Assembly: GCA_964516435.1 (NCBI GenBank)
Contig: CAZEZP010000078.1
Span: forward strand, 1 to 64,000
Direction of reading: 5' to 3'
Length of the DNA: 64,000 nt
From: HGW-17 sp964516435
GTDB lineage: Bacteria; Myxococcota_A; Polyangia; HGW-17
Shown: in pieces, positions 1-8,526 of the stretch
Layout: every line of letters starts with the position of its first letter
Position numbering within the stretch: the stretch's first letter is position 1
Position numbers and translations under genes: made by a program
Notes under the pieces: model-generated
Told to the model about the DNA's origin: nothing
What the model saw: the letters and a program-made list of their open reading frames with translations, nothing else
The model's database searches: none

Positions 1-158
1 AAACTAGACCGACGATTCAGTCACATTTTTTTGCATGGTTGTCAAGCTGGCTGTCGGCAACCGTTCGCTCCTTGCTTTCAGGCACACCCCAATCCTCTCC
101 GTTTTCGTGGGATCAGAATGTTTTTTTCATGAGTTGCTTTCGGGTTTTCGAAGAGAAA

Positions 159-1034
159 TCACTGTAGCAATGTTCCCGTGGGTAGCATTTCCCATACGGG
201 GACGCGCTGGCGAATGCTGCCATTGGATAGGCGCACATCAAAAAAAAGTCCACCAGGACCGCTGGCGGCGACAATTCCCCGCACCAAATGCGAAGATGCA
301 CCGCGGCAGGCTTCCACTTCCTGTCCCAGCACCGGTGAAAAACCCGGATTCCATGGGTGGGTTTCGGTTTCCCCCACTCGCAGGACCGCGCCGCCGAAAC
401 TCTCCAGCACCCAGGCGTGGCGCTCCTCCAGTAGCAACAGCAGTCCCTGGTTCCAGAATCCCTGATCATGATAGAACACAATCTGCCCCGGTTCTCGCGT
501 TCCTTGCTGTACGATCACATCGGTGACAGGAACGGTTTCCTCCCGCACGGAATCCCGCCAGATCCGGCTCACTTTTAGCGAATCCCCTGAAAGTTCCCCC
601 ACTTTTGCGGCATACACGCCGGCTTTTCCTGCGGCAACCACAAAATTCCCTTTTTTTACGAGGGATTTTTGCCTTGGATAGATCAGGGAATAGGGAATTC
701 CGGCCGTCCGGACGCCCCCGTTTTCCACCACGGCCTCGCTGCGATTCATTCCCAACACGCGGCCCGGCGTCAGACGGTACCGGCCCGGATACGATGGATA
801 GGGTAGCAATGCCCAGACATCCGCGCCGACGGACAGACCCGGGGGAGCCGCCGGCCGGGTGGCCACGGGGATGTCCATCCGGTTATGAACCGCCAGGGTC
901 GCCCCTGTAGGCGAAGCGGGAGTCTGGCCGGCCTCTTTCTTCGGCTCCTTTCCGCAACCGGCTGCCAGCGCCACGATGAGCGCGCACGTCCGAAACCACC
1001 CACTTCTCCGGAAACCGGCCATGGGATTCCTCAT
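159..1034 (-). CDS. predicted lipoprotein, unknown function
   Basis: The protein is 291 aa and not recognised. Its N-terminus is a lipoprotein signal: basic residues, a hydrophobic stretch and the lipobox LAAGC, with Cys27 as the predicted lipidated residue. The body is beta-rich, alternating short hydrophobic and charged segments with several Gly turns, and could form small barrel or SH3-like repeats; that is a guess from composition. The start is the ATG at 1034, because it forms an ATGA overlap with the stop of the upstream phosphofructokinase gene; a second ATG four codons later is possible. The overlap implies translational coupling and membership of the glycogen phosphorylase-phosphofructokinase operon, but nothing in the sequence links it to sugar metabolism. 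About 158 bases between it and the left edge hold no convincing gene. Confidence 0.7.
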   Translation of the reverse strand: MRNPMAGFRRSGWFRTCALIVALAAGCGKEPKKEAGQTPASPTGATLAVHNRMDIPVATRPAAPPGLSVGADVWALLPYPSYPGRYRLTPGRVLGMNRSEAVVENGGVRTAGIPYSLIYPRQKSLVKKGNFVVAAGKAGVYAAKVGELSGDSLKVSRIWRDSVREETVPVTDVIVQQGTREPGQIVFYHDQGFWNQGLLLLLEERHAWVLESFGGAVLRVGETETHPWNPGFSPVLGQEVEACRGASSHLVRGIVAASGPGGLFFDVRLSNGSIRQRVPVWEMLPTGTLLQ

Positions 1035-2347
1035 GCCATCCGTGGGGGTTGGCCCGTCATCTGCAAGACCGAACGCCATAGTTCGCCATCGGTGTCGATG
1101 CGTTTGGACAAGGACGTGGCCGCCGAAAGCGGCACATGCGTGAAATGATCGCTCCACAGGCCCACAACCATGCCCGTGCGCCCCGCCATGGCCGCATGCA
1201 CCGCGTTTTCTCCCAGCCGCCGGCAGAAAATGGCGTCCGTGGGAGAAGCCGGCATGGCCCGGATGATGTAACTGGGATCGATGTACTTCAGATTGATGGG
1301 CCGTCCCGCCTTCTTGAAATGCCCGATCAGTCGGTCCCCCAGAAACCTCCCGATATCGTTGAGTTTGCGGTTCCCGGAGGCATCCCGTTCGATGTCCTTC
1401 TCGTCGAAGAGCTCCTGGCCAGCCCCCTCGGCCACCACGATAACGGCATGCCCCTGCTTCTGGAGTCGCCGCTCCACCACCTCGTACAGGCCGTTTTCGC
1501 CCTCCAGGGCGAAGGGGCTCTCGGGAATGAGCACGACATCCGTGGAACCCGCCGCCAGCGCCGCATGCGTGGCGATGTAACCCGACAGCCGGCCCATCAG
1601 GCGCACCAGCCCGACCCCGCGCCAGGAACCCTCGGCCTCGATCAGCGCAGCGGAAATGGCCTCGGCCGCCTTGGAAACGGCCGTCTCGAAGCCGAATGTC
1701 TTCTGGATGAAGGGGATGTCGTTGTCGATGGTCTTGGGCACTCCCACGATGGCGATGTGCGAGCCCCGCGCCACGGCGGCCTCGTACAGGGCCCGCGCCC
1801 CGCGCAGCGTGCCATCCCCGCCGATGGTGAACAGCATGTTCACGTTCAACTGCTGCAGTGTATCCAGCATGTCCTCGGGGTCCTGGGGTCCCCGGGAAGA
1901 CCCCAGCACGGAACCGCCCTTGAGATTCCAGTCGCGCACGAACTGCGGCGACAAATCCCAGGTTTCGTGTCCTTCCTTCGCGGAAAGGCCGGCGTATCCG
2001 TACCGGAAGCCGATGACGGAACGCACCCCGTATTCGTTCATGAGTTCATTGACAATTGCAGTAACTACGTTGTTGATGCCGGGACACAGACCGCCGCAGG
2101 TCACTACGCCAGCCCGGATCTTGCGCGGGTCGAAGTGGATCATTCGCCGGGGTCCCGCGGCCTCGAAGGCTTCCGTCGTGTCCACGGTGGTCCCTGCGTG
2201 CAGGGACGTGTACTGCACCACGGCATCGTCCTCCACGTAGTTGGGCACGTAATCGTTGTCCACATCCGAGAGCGCCAGGGGGGAAGGCACCCTGCAGGGA
2301 CCCAGCACGGGGACTTCCATGGACAATTCACCGACATGCTTCGCCAT
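1031..2347 (-). CDS. 6-phosphofructokinase, plant-type (group II) family
   Basis: Phosphorylates fructose 6-phosphate to fructose 1,6-bisphosphate, the committed step of glycolysis, in the cytosol. The 438-aa protein has the family signatures in order: GGLCPG near 85-90, GGDGT at 176-180, PKTIDND at 204-210, MGR at 251-253 and PESPF near 275-279. The second residue after GGD decides phosphoryl donor in this family: Gly, as here, goes with ATP and Asp with pyrophosphate, so ATP use is predicted; the Lys of PKTIDND is nevertheless the type seen in the PPi and plant enzymes. Overall pattern is closest to plant ATP-PFKs and their bacterial relatives. The ATG at 2347 is chosen because GGAGGTG stands just upstream; further in-frame codons upstream lack family similarity. 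It lies 94 bp after the phosphorylase gene, and overlaps the next gene by 4 bp. Confidence 0.93.
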   Translation of the reverse strand: MAKHVGELSMEVPVLGPCRVPSPLALSDVDNDYVPNYVEDDAVVQYTSLHAGTTVDTTEAFEAAGPRRMIHFDPRKIRAGVVTCGGLCPGINNVVTAIVNELMNEYGVRSVIGFRYGYAGLSAKEGHETWDLSPQFVRDWNLKGGSVLGSSRGPQDPEDMLDTLQQLNVNMLFTIGGDGTLRGARALYEAAVARGSHIAIVGVPKTIDNDIPFIQKTFGFETAVSKAAEAISAALIEAEGSWRGVGLVRLMGRLSGYIATHAALAAGSTDVVLIPESPFALEGENGLYEVVERRLQKQGHAVIVVAEGAGQELFDEKDIERDASGNRKLNDIGRFLGDRLIGHFKKAGRPINLKYIDPSYIIRAMPASPTDAIFCRRLGENAVHAAMAGRTGMVVGLWSDHFTHVPLSAATSLSKRIDTDGELWRSVLQMTGQPPRMA

Positions 2348-2441
2348 CTTGCACCTCCGGGTGAACCGAGTTTTCAGGGAAATCCGGCCGCCTGTCAATG
2401 CCGGACGTGGCGGATGGGCGGAAAAACGGGGAAAAACGGTC

Positions 2442-4994
2442 TCAGCCCCAGCGGATGAGGCCAGTCTCGTGCAGGTACGACAGGGATTCGTGGCAGGGGA
2501 TGACGCGCACGGCGAATCCCTGCAGGCCGGAGGAATGGCACGTGATTTCGCCGACATACACGAACCGTCCCTCGGAATCCGGGGTATTTTCGATCAGGTC
2601 CATGATATGGGGAGAAGTCAGGTCCCCGTCCGGATTCACGGCGCCATAGAGCACCTGTACGCGCACGTCCTGGGGAGAAAGCGCACCCAGGTGCACGGGC
2701 ACCGTGATATGGACCGACTGGCCCACCTTCACCTCGTCCACGACATCGGTGGAAGCCGAGAGCACGTGCACGTCCTTCCAGTTGGCCTCGATCTTCCGCT
2801 TCCATGCGGTGAGTTCCCGCGCGCCGGCGAAGTTGTCATCGCTCATGCGGTGCCAGCGTTCGGTAGCGGGCAAATAGAATTTCTTCGCGTACTCGTCCAC
2901 CATGCGGTTGGTGTTGTACACGGGCGCAAGTTTCTTGAAAGTCGCCTTCATCTTGGCCATCCAGCCGCGGGGAATGCCATCCCGGCCGCGCTGGTAGAAC
3001 AGCGGCACGAGATCCTTCTCGAGAATGTCGTAGATGGTGCGGCTTTCCACCTCGTCCTGGTAGGCCAGATCCGTATACTCCTCGCCGGAGCCGATGGCCC
3101 ATCCGGTATCGGGGGCATAGCCTTCCACCCACCACCCGTCCAGGATGGACAGGTTGAGCGCGCCGTTGGCGGCCGCCTTCATGCCCGACGTCCCCGAGGC
3201 CTCGAGCGGGCGGCGCGGATTGTTCAGCCACACGTCCACGCCCTGCAGCATGTAGCGGGCGACGTTCATGTCGTAGTCCTCGATGAACACCACGCGGCGG
3301 CGAAATTCCTCGCGGCGCACGTGATGCACGATCTTGCGGATGAACTCCTTGCCCTCGTTGTCGCGCGGATGCGCCTTGCCTGCGAAGATGAACTGCACCG
3401 GGCGGTCGGCATCGCTCACCAGGCGGATCAGGCGCTCCACGTCCTGGAAGATCAGGGTGGCGCGCTTGTAGGTAGCGAAACGCCGGGCGAAGCCGATGGT
3501 CAGCACATCGGGATCCAGGGTCTCGTCCGCGGCCAGGAGTTCGTGCTCCTGGGCGCCGCGCTTGAGCAGTTGCGCCCGCATGCGCCGGCGCACGAAGGCC
3601 ACCAGCCGCTCGCGGCGGCGCTCATGCGTGCGCCACAGTTCGGAATCCGGAATCTGGTCGATGTAGCGCCACACTTCCGGGTCCTCGCTGTATTCCCCCC
3701 ACTTGGGACCGAGATAGCGCTCGAACAGGCTGGCCAGTTCATGCGACGTCCAGGTCTTGTTGTGGATGCCGTTGGTGACGTGCCCGATGGGAATCTCCTC
3801 CACGGGCAGATCCGGCCACAGGTTCTTCCACATGCGGCGCGAAACCTCGCCGTGCAGTTTCGATACGCCGTTGTAGCGATCGGAGAGTTTGAGCGCCAGC
3901 ACGGCCAGCGAAAAAGGCTCCTCGGGATTGGCGGGATTCTCGCGTCCCAGGGCCAGAAACTCGTCGCGGGAAATGCCCACGGCTTCCCGGTACTTCCAGA
4001 AATACTTGTCCATGAGCGCCGGCGGGAACTTGTCGATGCCGGCGGGAACGGGCGTATGCGTGGTGAACACGTTGCCGGCCGAGCAGGCTTCCAGGGCTTC
4101 CTTGAACGTGAGTTTCTTGCGCCCGATGAGGTCCTGGATGCGCTTGAGGCCCAGAAATGCACTGTGTCCCTCGTTCATGTGGAAGACGGTGGGGAAATAG
4201 CCCAGCCGCTCCAGCGCCGTGATGCCGCCCACGCCCAGCACCAGTTCCTGCTTGAGGCGCATCTCGAGATCGCCGCCGTAGAGTTGGGCGGTGATCTCGC
4301 GGTCCTCGATGCTGTTGGATTCGATGTTGGTATCCAGGAGAATCAGCGGCGTGCGACCCACCTGCACCTTCCACAGCCGGGCGTGGACGAGGCGCGAAGG
4401 CATCTCCACGTCGATGATCAGCGGCTGGTGGCGCTCGTCGAAGAGCGGGATTACGGGCATGTTGAGGAAATCGTTGTCGGGATAGGTCTCCTGCTGCCAG
4501 CCGTCCGCGTTCAGGTACTGGCGGAAATAGCCCTCGCGGTACAGAAGCGAGACTCCCACCAGGGGAAGCCCGATGTCCGAGGCGGACTTGAGGTGGTCGC
4601 CGGCGAGCACGCCCAGGCCGCCCGAATAGATGGGAATGGACTCATGGAGTCCGAATTCCAGGGAAAAGTAGGCCACCAGGAAATCCTGCTGCGACGGCGG
4701 CAGCGGATAGGCGCGCCCGGACTGCATCGCGGCATCGAAGCGGCCCAGCACCCGCTTGAGGCTATGGATGTAGGCGTCGTCCTGGGCCAGTTTTTCGAGG
4801 CGCTCCTGGGAAACGCGGCCCAGCATGGCCACGGGATTGTGTCCGCATTCCTCCCACAGGTCGCGGTCCAGGCGGATGAACAGTTCGATGGCGTCGAAAT
4901 TCCAGCACCACCACATGTTGTATGCCAGTTCCTGCAGACGCACCAACTGCGGCGGCAGCGAGGGAACCACTGAAAATTTGTATACGGTTTTCAT
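2442..4994 (-). CDS. glgP: alpha-glucan (glycogen) phosphorylase, GT35
   Basis: Releases glucose 1-phosphate from glycogen or maltodextrin with phosphate, using pyridoxal phosphate in the cytosol. The 850-aa length and the N-terminal bundle place it in the compact alpha-glucan phosphorylase subgroup (as in Thermotoga and many anaerobes) that lacks the animal-type N-terminal regulatory region. The PLP-site signature EASGTSGMKAAANG lies near residue 600 and contains the Schiff-base lysine. Other family landmarks are GGLGVLAGDHLKSASD near residue 130 and NEGHSAF near 290. The ATG at 4994 follows AAGGAGA at good spacing; a candidate promoter lies at 5050-5078. It is the first gene of an operon with phosphofructokinase and a lipoprotein, so storage glucan would feed directly into glycolysis. 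Confidence 0.95.
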   Translation of the reverse strand: MKTVYKFSVVPSLPPQLVRLQELAYNMWWCWNFDAIELFIRLDRDLWEECGHNPVAMLGRVSQERLEKLAQDDAYIHSLKRVLGRFDAAMQSGRAYPLPPSQQDFLVAYFSLEFGLHESIPIYSGGLGVLAGDHLKSASDIGLPLVGVSLLYREGYFRQYLNADGWQQETYPDNDFLNMPVIPLFDERHQPLIIDVEMPSRLVHARLWKVQVGRTPLILLDTNIESNSIEDREITAQLYGGDLEMRLKQELVLGVGGITALERLGYFPTVFHMNEGHSAFLGLKRIQDLIGRKKLTFKEALEACSAGNVFTTHTPVPAGIDKFPPALMDKYFWKYREAVGISRDEFLALGRENPANPEEPFSLAVLALKLSDRYNGVSKLHGEVSRRMWKNLWPDLPVEEIPIGHVTNGIHNKTWTSHELASLFERYLGPKWGEYSEDPEVWRYIDQIPDSELWRTHERRRERLVAFVRRRMRAQLLKRGAQEHELLAADETLDPDVLTIGFARRFATYKRATLIFQDVERLIRLVSDADRPVQFIFAGKAHPRDNEGKEFIRKIVHHVRREEFRRRVVFIEDYDMNVARYMLQGVDVWLNNPRRPLEASGTSGMKAAANGALNLSILDGWWVEGYAPDTGWAIGSGEEYTDLAYQDEVESRTIYDILEKDLVPLFYQRGRDGIPRGWMAKMKATFKKLAPVYNTNRMVDEYAKKFYLPATERWHRMSDDNFAGARELTAWKRKIEANWKDVHVLSASTDVVDEVKVGQSVHITVPVHLGALSPQDVRVQVLYGAVNPDGDLTSPHIMDLIENTPDSEGRFVYVGEITCHSSGLQGFAVRVIPCHESLSYLHETGLIRWG

Positions 4995-5049
4995 GGAGTC
5001 TCCTTGAGAGGACGGCACATGAAAAATTCATGCGCAGCCCGGACGGCCG

Positions 5050-5078
5050 CTTATACCAGCGCGCGCCCGCGCGTGCAA
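5050..5078 (-). promoter_or_regulatory. candidate sigma-70 promoter for glgP operon
   Basis: Reading on the minus strand, TTGCAC (5073-5078) is separated by exactly 17 bases from TATAAG (5050-5055). It lies about 55 bases before the glgP start. A short palindrome, CATGAA-AAA-TTCATG, sits in the predicted leader. Placement and spacing support it; no start-site data. Confidence 0.5.
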
Positions 5079-5130
5079 GCTGTCCCCTCCCTGGGCGGTA
5101 ATGCGAATCTCAGAAGATATGCGGAAAAAA

Positions 5131-5877
5131 TCAGGGTTCGCGGATTTCCGCCAGCAGGCAGGAACCCTGCAGGACACGCAGGCGGCCGTCGCCTGTCACC
5201 TGGAGGACGTCGGGCACCTCGGAAGGGTCTTCCACCTCGGTTTCCTCGCCCACCGGGTTCACGGAGAAGTCGGTCATATCGATCTTTTCCACGCCCCAGA
5301 CCCATTTTGCACCGCGAACTGCGCGATACAGCACGTACAGGTGATCTCCATGCATCGTCCAGGCCCGCATCTGGCCCTGCAGTTCTACGCCGGCCAGGTG
5401 GCGCCGGGCGTTTCCGGCCAGGATGTCCACGCGTTCGAGCCCATCGCTCCACAGCAGCAGGCGGGCGGCGTCATCGGCCGCCGTGTCCCAGCGGGTATCC
5501 AGCACATGCAGGTCGCCTTGCCGGTCCAGCAGATACACGATGCGATCCGTTTGCCCCGCCGAAGCGCTTTTGGCATTTTTCAAAGAATTTGGGAGTTCCA
5601 GGACGCGGCCGGTGGGCACATGCACGATGCGATCAATACACAGTACTACGTTTTCTTGTTTCTTGCCATTTTGGCATGAGGGTCCATCCCATGCCTGGAC
5701 GCGGTTCGAACTGCCTTCCCGGAGCGCGGAAACGTGGTCGTATTCCCATCCCCATGTGGTGGAGTACAAAATGAAGGATGAAGATTCCCGGGTTTCGATG
5801 TCTGATTCGTCCAGAGCACAGGAAGCAAAAAAGAAAGAAGAAAGAACGAATGCAAACCAGATGAAAAATTTTCTCAT
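5131..5877 (-). CDS. predicted lipoprotein, unknown function
   Basis: The 248-aa product begins with a basic residue pair, a Phe-rich hydrophobic stretch and the lipobox FASC, so Cys20 is the predicted lipid anchor. The mature part has repeated blades of about 40 residues with patterns such as GDLHVLD, HLYVLYR and GRLRVLQ, suggesting a small beta-propeller-like or WD-type periplasmic domain; this is inferred from hydrophobic periodicity only. The start ATG follows GAGGAGG. It stands alone: roughly 70 bp upstream of the glgP promoter and about 220 bp from the next gene, an AT-rich gap (5878-6096) in which I see no gene. No function can be assigned. Confidence 0.7.
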   Translation of the reverse strand: MRKFFIWFAFVLSSFFFASCALDESDIETRESSSFILYSTTWGWEYDHVSALREGSSNRVQAWDGPSCQNGKKQENVVLCIDRIVHVPTGRVLELPNSLKNAKSASAGQTDRIVYLLDRQGDLHVLDTRWDTAADDAARLLLWSDGLERVDILAGNARRHLAGVELQGQMRAWTMHGDHLYVLYRAVRGAKWVWGVEKIDMTDFSVNPVGEETEVEDPSEVPDVLQVTGDGRLRVLQGSCLLAEIREP

Positions 5878-6096
5878 GACCGCCTCCTCTTGCGAAAGGC
5901 GGCCCCCTTTTTGCAAACTTCATGCCAATTTTATCCGACTCTTGCTTCTCCTGGATTTTCGGGTGGCATTCCGTTTCCCACCCAAGTTTTCTCCTTATAA
6001 ATCAAGGAAATTTCATACATATGTCTGCAAAAGTATACAGTTTAGAAAGCGAACTGTTTCTGAAAGTATACAGGTATGAGATCTCGTTTTTGCGCG

Positions 6097-7215
6097 TCAT
6101 TCGCCGCAGGTAGGCGCTTCGTTCCCGTGCGATGTGGGGCAGGCAGGAGGGGGTGCATCGGGCGTCCCGGCTTTCGGTTTGTTCGGGGAAAGCACCTGGC
6201 GGATGGGTGCATACCCCGGGCATTCCTGCCCAATCATGGCGGAAGTGGCCTGCAGCAATGTGGACAGCGGTTGCTCGCCCACCAGCCGGGCCGTCTCGCG
6301 TCCTTTCTCGTCAATCATCACAAAAGTGGGCACACCGACCAGCCTGTATTTTTGTACATAATGCCTATTTTCGGGACGTGAAATGTCAACCTGCCGGATG
6401 TCCACATTCTTTCCGGAGCAGGTGGTCTGCATTTCCATTACCACGGGCTCCATCTTTTTGCAGATGGGGCAATCCTGGCTCATGAACTCCACCACCAGCG
6501 GACGCCCGGCCGGCGCGGCCAGATCCGGACCTGCGGAAAACGCGGGCACCGGGCTCACCACGCGCATGAAGAAGGTGATGGCCACGGCCACCATGACCAC
6601 GCCGATGAATTCCTCGACCGCGGGCAGGTATTTGGCCGTCTTGGAAACCAGGGCATGCGCATGCTCGGCGAAGAACGCCATGAGCAGGAGCGGCGTGGCG
6701 AACCCGATCCCATACAGGGAAAGATACAGAAGACCGGTGATGGGATTGGAGGTTTCCGACGCGGTATAGGTGAGCACGGCGCCCAGGATCGGGCCGATGC
6801 AGGGAGACCATCCGGCCGCGAAGAAAACGCCCATGAAGAAAGCCGAAATCACGTTGACTTTCTCATGGCTCTGAGAATCGTCCTTGCGCAGCACGCGATC
6901 GAAGAACGGAATCTGGATCCAGCCCAGGAATTTGAGCCCGAAGAGCAGGATGAAGATGCCGCCCACCAACTGGAACCACGCCTTGTGGGCGTTCATGAGT
7001 TTCCCGATGCCGGCGGCGCCCAGCCCCATGAGCGAGAATATCAGGATGAAACCGAACGAAAACGCCAGCGCCCGCATCAGCATGCGTCCGCGGGAAAAGG
7101 ATTTCTCGGAAGGGTCGGCTCCCAAAAGCGAACTGAGATAGATGGGGATGAGGGGATAGACGCACGGAGTGAGATACGTGCCAAGACCGGCCAGGAACAG
7201 ATTCACGGCATTCAT
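6097..7215 (-). CDS. CcdA/DsbD-type thiol-disulfide transporter fused to thioredoxin
   Basis: Moves reducing equivalents from cytosolic thioredoxin across the inner membrane to periplasmic thiol proteins. Residues 1-220 hold about six membrane helices of the DsbD-beta/CcdA fold, with the paired redox cysteines in their usual places: LTPCVYPLIP (Cys18) and GWSPCIGPILGA (Cys139). Residues 230-340 form a thioredoxin-like domain with active site CPIC at 249-252 and a cis-proline segment VGVPTFV. Classical DsbD has an extra N-terminal domain that is absent here; the order helix bundle then thioredoxin matches the shorter DsbD relatives. The last 30 residues are Pro-rich with two further cysteines. 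GGAGG precedes the ATG. It is a natural electron source for the thioredoxin-fold lipoproteins at 16.9-21.2 kb and 63.4 kb. Confidence 0.9.
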   Translation of the reverse strand: MNAVNLFLAGLGTYLTPCVYPLIPIYLSSLLGADPSEKSFSRGRMLMRALAFSFGFILIFSLMGLGAAGIGKLMNAHKAWFQLVGGIFILLFGLKFLGWIQIPFFDRVLRKDDSQSHEKVNVISAFFMGVFFAAGWSPCIGPILGAVLTYTASETSNPITGLLYLSLYGIGFATPLLLMAFFAEHAHALVSKTAKYLPAVEEFIGVVMVAVAITFFMRVVSPVPAFSAGPDLAAPAGRPLVVEFMSQDCPICKKMEPVVMEMQTTCSGKNVDIRQVDISRPENRHYVQKYRLVGVPTFVMIDEKGRETARLVGEQPLSTLLQATSAMIGQECPGYAPIRQVLSPNKPKAGTPDAPPPACPTSHGNEAPTCGE

Positions 7216-7346
7216 GGAACCTCCACGGGCTGGGGGCGCACCAGTGGCCCCATCGCTGGATGATTCAACATAACTTGTAAGAGATATCTTTCAAGTGGAA
7301 GAAAAAATTTTTCCAAAAATTTTCCCTGCGGCAACTTTTCAGGAAA

Positions 7347-7727
7347 CTACAGTTTGGCGTAGAGCAGGAGGGACACGACCAGCGCATAGATGACGATCGA
7401 CTCGATGAGCACGAGTACCAGGATCATCATGGTCTGCACCGTGCTCTTGGACCCCGGATTGCGGGCCACGCCGGACATGGCCGCAGCGCCCACCATGCCT
7501 TGCGCGATGGCTCCGCCCAGAGCCGCCAGCCCGATGGAGAGGGCAATGGCCAGATAGTCCAGGCTCTTGTCCTGCTGTTCCGGGGCGACCGGAGACGGTG
7601 CAGCCTTGCTGTCGGCGGCCAATGTGGACGCCATGTCGGCCGGCGGCGGCGTCTCTTGTGCCAGCGCACCCCAGGCGAACAGGGAAACCCATGTGAACAG
7701 CAAAAGGGAAGCGATTTTTTTCATCAT
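7347..7727 (-). CDS. atpE: ATP synthase F0 subunit c with N-terminal leader, Na+-type ligands
   Basis: Forms the rotor ring of the F-type ATP synthase. The 126-aa chain is longer than the usual 75-90 aa because it begins with a signal-peptide-like leader (ending ALAQE) and a Pro/Ala linker. The two rotor helices follow, joined by the polar loop RNPGS. The coupling carboxylate is Glu109 in LIESIVIY. Glu109, the next Ser110, and Gln76 in AIAQG align with Glu65, Ser66 and Gln32 of the Ilyobacter tartaricus Na+ ring; the position of its Thr67 is Ile here. Sodium specificity is therefore inferred. Two ATGs are adjacent (7727 and 7724); TGAGG lies upstream and overlaps the atpB stop. Cotranscribed with atpB; the other atp genes are elsewhere. 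Confidence 0.93.
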   Translation of the reverse strand: MMKKIASLLLFTWVSLFAWGALAQETPPPADMASTLAADSKAAPSPVAPEQQDKSLDYLAIALSIGLAALGGAIAQGMVGAAAMSGVARNPGSKSTVQTMMILVLVLIESIVIYALVVSLLLYAKL

Positions 7728-7737
7728 GATTAAAACC

Positions 7738-8505
7738 TCAGTGTTCATGGCTGGTGGCCAACGAAAAATAGATTACGGAAAGGGTCATGAAAACGAGTGC
7801 CTGAATCAGTGTGACGAGAAATCCCAGGAAAAAGAACGGAAGTGGAAGAATCAGGGGAAAAAGGAAAGTGAAGATGGCCAGCACCTTGTGGTCGGCAAAC
7901 ATGTTGCCCAGAAGGCGCACGGTCAGCGACAGCGGGCGTATCAGATGGCTGACCAGTTCCAGCGGAAGCATCAGGGGTACCAGATACCACGTGTCGCCGG
8001 TGAACTGGCGGATGTATCCCCAGCCCTGCTCCCGGATGCCGAAATAATGGGTAGCCAGAAACACCGTCGCGGCGATGGCCAGATTCATCTGCAGATGGGC
8101 GGTGGGCGGCTCCACACCGGGAATGAGCCCCAGCAGGTTGGAAAGAAAAACATAGAAAAAGATGCCGGCGCCCAGCGGAAAATAGCGGCGCGTCTGCTCC
8201 TCGCTTCCCACTACGTCCGTCAGGTAGCGGTGCAACCCATCCATCACGATGTGCAGCAGCGTCGGAAGATTCAGTGATGACGACGGCGTGACGGCATCCT
8301 CGGTGCGCGCCCAGCGGCGGTAGCGCCGCGCCATGATCAAGAGCAGAATGCCAACGAAAAACGCCAGGAACACGTGCGTCATGGAAAAGTGTTCCTGGGG
8401 AGGGAAAACGGAATTTTGCCACCTGCGGCCCAGGTATTGCCGGAAAAACTCCTCGAGATTGTGATAGCCGGGCAACAAGTCCAGCCAGGTGGTGTGCTCG
8501 TTCAT
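7738..8505 (-). CDS. atpB: ATP synthase F0 subunit a
   Basis: Membrane stator subunit that provides the ion half-channels facing the c ring. The 255-aa protein has five to six hydrophobic helices. The family signature PLSLTVRLLGNMFADH contains the essential arginine, Arg197, equivalent to Arg210 of the E. coli subunit. SNLLGLIPG and the preceding helix are also typical. The start ATG at 8505 is followed directly by an acidic/aromatic N-terminus and is 21 bp after the preceding solute-binding gene. The gene is followed by atpE with 10 bp between stop and start. An atpB-atpE pair away from the F1 genes is common in deltaproteobacteria-like genomes. Confidence 0.95.
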   Translation of the reverse strand: MNEHTTWLDLLPGYHNLEEFFRQYLGRRWQNSVFPPQEHFSMTHVFLAFFVGILLLIMARRYRRWARTEDAVTPSSSLNLPTLLHIVMDGLHRYLTDVVGSEEQTRRYFPLGAGIFFYVFLSNLLGLIPGVEPPTAHLQMNLAIAATVFLATHYFGIREQGWGYIRQFTGDTWYLVPLMLPLELVSHLIRPLSLTVRLLGNMFADHKVLAIFTFLFPLILPLPFFFLGFLVTLIQALVFMTLSVIYFSLATSHEH

Positions 8506-8526
8506 GGTTCCCGGGCTCCGGAAACG

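Noticed and set aside
2256..4973. 905-codon open frame on the plus strand
   Set aside because: Mirror of glgP caused by GC-rich third positions; the minus strand has full family motifs.
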